A stretch of 64,000 bases of DNA. Source: Brienomyrus brachyistius (lineage: Eukaryota; Chordata; Actinopteri; Osteoglossiformes; Mormyridae). Within the stretch, counting starts at the first letter, position 1. Each line of letters starts with the position of its first letter. Location: the NCBI RefSeq assembly GCF_023856365.1, contig NC_064538.1, positions 3,489,832-3,553,831 on the forward strand. Reading direction: 5' to 3'. Shown here one piece after another: positions 60,175 through 64,000 of the stretch. Below the pieces are notes generated by a model, which was not told where the DNA came from, made no database searches, and saw nothing but the letters and a program-made list of their open reading frames with translations. The position numbers and the translations under genes are program-made.

Positions 60175-63100
60175 TTGTTCAGAGGAAAGAAGCCATTTTC
60201 ACATCATTAGGGTAACTGTTATTTCATCGGGCGAAATATTTGAAAAGTACCGAAAGTTATTGAAACAAACATCTAATGGCTTGTTCTGTTCCACGATCTA
60301 ATGGAGCTTGTATTCCTTCAGACAGTCGTCGTCTTTCATGATGTGCGTTAGACCTGTTAGTCCGGGAGAAAAACACATCATTAAGCGGAGCACAATTAAA
60401 GAGCAGAAGGAGGGAATCGCTCTCATCAACGGGTGAACTTTGAGTCTGCAGAGGTGTCACAAGCAAATGAGCCTGACCGCTCGGAGTCGTCAGGTCTTGT
60501 AAATACCGAGACGAATCATTCTCAGCTTTGGGCCATGGTGTGATGCTACGACGTGACATGCGATGCCTTGGTGCCATGGTTACGTTCTGTGGGGGGGCGC
60601 AGAGGCCCTGTTGCCAGACAGCTGCATCCCGTTCAGCTTTGTGTTTATCACACGTGAAACAGGGTGAGCTGTAGAGGTTTTTTTTTGTATTTTGCTAGTC
60701 TGATGATATTTTGCTAATTGGACCAATTAATTGTACCGAGTATGTATGACAATCCCTCAAAATGCCAAACAAAACAAGAAAAAGATTTTCAGCCTTTTGA
60801 ACCTACTGACCATTAAGAGTGGAGCAGATTCATTATTTCATTGTATATACTGGTCAGTAAAAAAAAAAAAAGAGAACGATGTGCAGTTGTGGTTTTTGAT
60901 TTTGCTCCAATTGTGACTAATACTGCGGACAGGGAGTGAGGGATGATCACATGAACATGATCTGCCTCTTTCCTCTCTCTCGTTGACAGTCCCATTGTAG
61001 TTGAGGAACAGACCTTGATAATGTGAGGAGTTGATAATTGCACTTTGAGAAACAACCTAGAATGCTTTGAAACAGGTCTATAAATAGATGTTCAAGTCCC
61101 CTTTAACAGAGGAGTCTGCCGGGACTTAATAGTGTAATTCTAGTATCATTCTCCCCGAGTCCATTTTTGATGCTTTCCTGGACCCAGCTGCTGTTCCGTT
61201 GGGACTTTTCACAGATTAATCGGTTCTGCTTGCCATGGGACCACTCTGCCCCTCCCAAGCAATGATCTGAGTCTTCCTTCCTCCCTGCCATGTGCCGTGG
61301 CGAAGCCACATGCGACCACACCGATGGGACACCCCCCCAGTTCAGCTGGTTCCCCCCATGTGTCTTGGATCGGTCAGAGGAGCAGGCCTGTGGACCGTCT
61401 GGCTGAAACAGCACCGTCTGTCTGTCCCTGTAGGTGTTGCTGTAATAATCAAGGCTTTGCGTTCATAACCAACAGGGAACAAGCGGAGAAGGATTACTAC
61501 TGGTGTCCGCAAGACCCAGATAATATCGCAATCTGTTCAACAGGACGAATCCCGAAAGACGTTACTTCCAGTGACGGTTTAATTGCTTGGTTTGTTCTGA
61601 CGATCGTTCAACTCGAAGACCAAAGTAAAGACCAACAAAGTGGCAGATATTTATCTGCTTCAAGTTGATAAACAGAGCTGGCATGTCGTTCTTGCAGATT
61701 CGCTGAATTTGACAGGAGTTTCCAATGACAATTTTTACATCCATCGTTTGTAATGACTATTATTTGTGAGTTTTACAGCATGTAAAATTTATTTCTGTGA
61801 CTGCTGGGCAAGTATTTATGGCGACTGTTTTCCCAGGAGACTGACGGCTGTGCATCTTGTAAGAGCATAATTGAAAAGTAGTTTCTGATATGGTTGCAGT
61901 CCAGCATACACTAGAAAAATTTAATTTCTTTTGCAAGGTCATATTACTGTTTTGAAACAGAAACAATCCTACAGAAAATGACAAGATGGCATGAATACAA
62001 CTTCATCTTCAACTTGTTAAACGCGACAAATTATCCTCCTAACGCTGTTGGTCGGAGAACCATCCCATGTCGACCACAGGCTGCCTCGTCCTGATTGGTT
62101 TCCCATAAATCTCATTAGACTCCCTTGCCTGATCGCTGCCCAGTTTCGATGATCTCTTCATGAAAACAAATGCAATTACAGTACAGGGAGTAATTAAAGC
62201 AAACAGGTTTTAAGATGGGAGGGGGGGCTTCTGGTGATTTTTTTTTTTATAAAATCACATACAGATTTATTCCCAGTGCCCATGTGATGCACTGGGCAAG
62301 CTACACTAACCCTCCATGCCCCCTCCTCTGGCAAGCCACCCAATTTCACTTTTGATGCATACCTGTATGGGCTGCAGTGACAGTACAAGTCGGAGGGCGC
62401 CCCCTTCTGGTGGTACTGCCCTGATCTGCCTCTGTTACCACCCCCAGTTCATTTTGCACTTAGGTGAAGTACTGTAGGCCCACGCGTGCATGGGGTGATC
62501 TTGCACAGAAGATTCGGAGTTTGGACTGGCCGTGAGACCTCCTGGCGTGTGATTACAGTGTTCCCCGCTCAGCCTCTGCGGCACCCCTTTAGTCCATCCA
62601 TTCATGCGTTATTTAGTTTATGAGTCGTGTTGTGGGGGCTGACCTGACGGTACACCCTGCCTTTCTCCTAAACGCGGGTCCCGAAGCTGTAAACGCGGCT
62701 CGCTGCCACTGTCACCGAACGTCCCCGTTTTCAGTAATTTGCTCCCAGCAGGTAGCAATGAAAACAAACATGGTATGGTTGTGGATTATGATGGGCTGTC
62801 ACTTTTAAGGTGCCTTCAATACTGTGCTCTGAGCAGTCTAACTCGCACAGTGGAAGAAAGCGTAATTCCCTGGTGATGTCTGGCTTTCAGATATGGGGAA
62901 GGTGGAAAAAAGCAGTTTGTGAGAATTGCCGTCAGTGTCTGGTAATATTTTATGAACTTTGAGTCGGTATTGTGACTGTTTCCTGGTTTGGAGTTATAAC
63001 AGGAAAGGTTATTTGTGGACTTTCTTAACTTACTGCCAGTAGTTACGAAGGTTTTTTTTCTTTTTGTAGCAAAATTTGTAAACTGGGGGCTCAGACCAGA

Positions 63101-64000
63101 TGCCGATGCTCCTCGAGGTAGAAGGTGAAAAAGTCTGCAATCCACGCAGTAGCCAACTCTAAGATCAGAGAATCACTGACTACCTGCAGGGAGTAGGATG
63201 TGTCTTGCGGACAAGCATGAAAGCTCTCTTCCCCAAGTTGTAGGAGGATGTTGGGTGATTTGAATCGGAGTCCAGTAACTTCTGGGGATCCTGAATGGCT
63301 GCCCCAAATGAGGAGGCAGCTGGACTGCTCAGCGAGCTGTAATTAAAGGTCTCCTTAAGCTGTCACTGGGAATAGCAGATGGCAGTCAGTCTGGCTTGTT
63401 AGGGGAACTGGAAGCGATTTACGCTATCGATCAGCAGAAGGGCTCGTCGGCTAGGAAGGTAATCCCACCTCCGTGGTGCGTCCTCCCCCCCACCTCTCGC
63501 CGTACTGTCAGCGTTCGGGTTGGGGGGTTCAATGAGGGCCTGCTGCTCTCTGGAACTCCCTATACAGAGCCTGTGGCTTCCGGAAAGAGTGCGGAAATGT
63601 AGCCCCTGTGTGTCTCATGCTGTCAACTTCAATGTAATAAAGAAGAATAGAGGAGACCGAAGGCGAGCCAATAGGAATGGCCGATCATACGACTTCCTGT
63701 GCTGTAACTGTCTCCATGGTTACAAAGATTCAGTCGACTGGGTGTCGATCAGCTCTGGGTTCGACTATCATCTGGTTAAGTTGTAACCAATAAGACCCTG
63801 AGTACCTGGAATCGCTGTCGAAAAATCTAACAGTAGTCGCCAACCAGAATTTGAGATTTTCTGCCTGAAACGCTCATTTGAATCTGTCAGGCTCCTGTAA
63901 ACTCTTCCATATTTCCCCATTGATTTTGTTAAGCTACTAAACTGCTGCAAATATTTGGCTATGCTGTTAATACACGTAGATGTCTTACTTCCAATTTGCT

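Larger units (their letters stand above)
56429..64000 (+). other. Beginning of intron 2 (at least 7.5 kb)
   Basis: It starts at GTACTGAC and continues to the window end, since no further exon with the expected phase-0 start was found. It contains the two MITEs, microsatellites and direct repeat listed separately. The rest, including 59000-64000, shows no recognisable repeat family or exon. Confidence 0.5.

Noticed and set aside
60257..60577. 106-codon minus-strand frame with fairly protein-like composition
   Set aside because: No domain, no splice context and no distinct codon bias; its length is expected by chance in 64 kb.
61297..61668. 123-codon plus-strand frame with a TGTAG before it
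   Set aside because: The composition looks random, no domain is recognised, and the required phase-0 kazrin exon content is absent.
63380..63470. Possible exon ELEAIYAIDQQKGSSARK before GTAATC
   Set aside because: A donor-like site exists, but the upstream acceptor is poor and the sequence does not match the expected next exon.

Overview
The window looks like nuclear DNA of a ray-finned fish, almost certainly a teleost. It has vertebrate-style introns with GT/AG splice sites, long CA/TG, TA, CCAT and CT microsatellites, G/C homopolymer tracts, several tRNA-derived SINE families, decayed Tc1/mariner transposons, short hAT-type MITEs and a Ty3/gypsy relic. There is no bacterial or phage gene organisation. 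A more exact placement (possibly a basal teleost such as an osteoglossomorph, judging only by the style of the SINE) is a guess.

Only one host gene is supported. A CpG-rich promoter/5' leader (about 15.42-15.78 kb) precedes a first coding exon at 15781-15856. A second coding exon lies 40.4 kb downstream at 56271-56428. The exons join in phase 1 and together encode about 78 residues of an acidic, then alpha-helical/coiled-coil N-terminus that ends in phase 0 at a good donor. The best match from memory is the N-terminal extension of a kazrin-like (KAZN) coiled-coil/SAM protein, a gene known for very large 5' introns; this name is tentative. The remaining exons must lie beyond base 64000. The exon 2 acceptor is a tandem NAGNAG (CAGCAG) that could give two protein forms.

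Layout. 1-15.4 kb: upstream non-coding DNA with three or four SINE copies, one dispersed repeat and microsatellites. 15.4-15.9 kb: promoter, leader and exon 1. 15.9-56.3 kb: intron 1. It holds hAT-type MITEs (18.85, 23.99, 43.0 kb), SINE copies (19.3, 28.8, 32.2, 33.05 with a perfect 12-bp target duplication, 34.1, 40.4 kb), three Tc1/mariner relics (34.3-35.26, 40.85-41.8, 55.27-55.76 kb, the last carrying a nested SINE), a hairpin repeat (29.2 kb), a possible solo LTR (45.5 kb), a gypsy reverse-transcriptase relic (46.4-47.2 kb) and several non-repetitive AT-rich blocks that could be enhancers. 56.27-56.43 kb: exon 2. 56.43-64 kb: start of intron 2, with two more MITEs (56.58, 58.27 kb), microsatellites and otherwise featureless sequence.

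No RNA gene, CRISPR array, operon or novel gene system could be supported. The most informative observations are the phase-matched exon pair with its NAGNAG acceptor, the open 218-codon Tc1 reading frame that keeps its DNA-binding domain but has lost its catalytic core, the transposon insertions with intact target-site duplications, and the nested SINE-in-Tc1 insertion.
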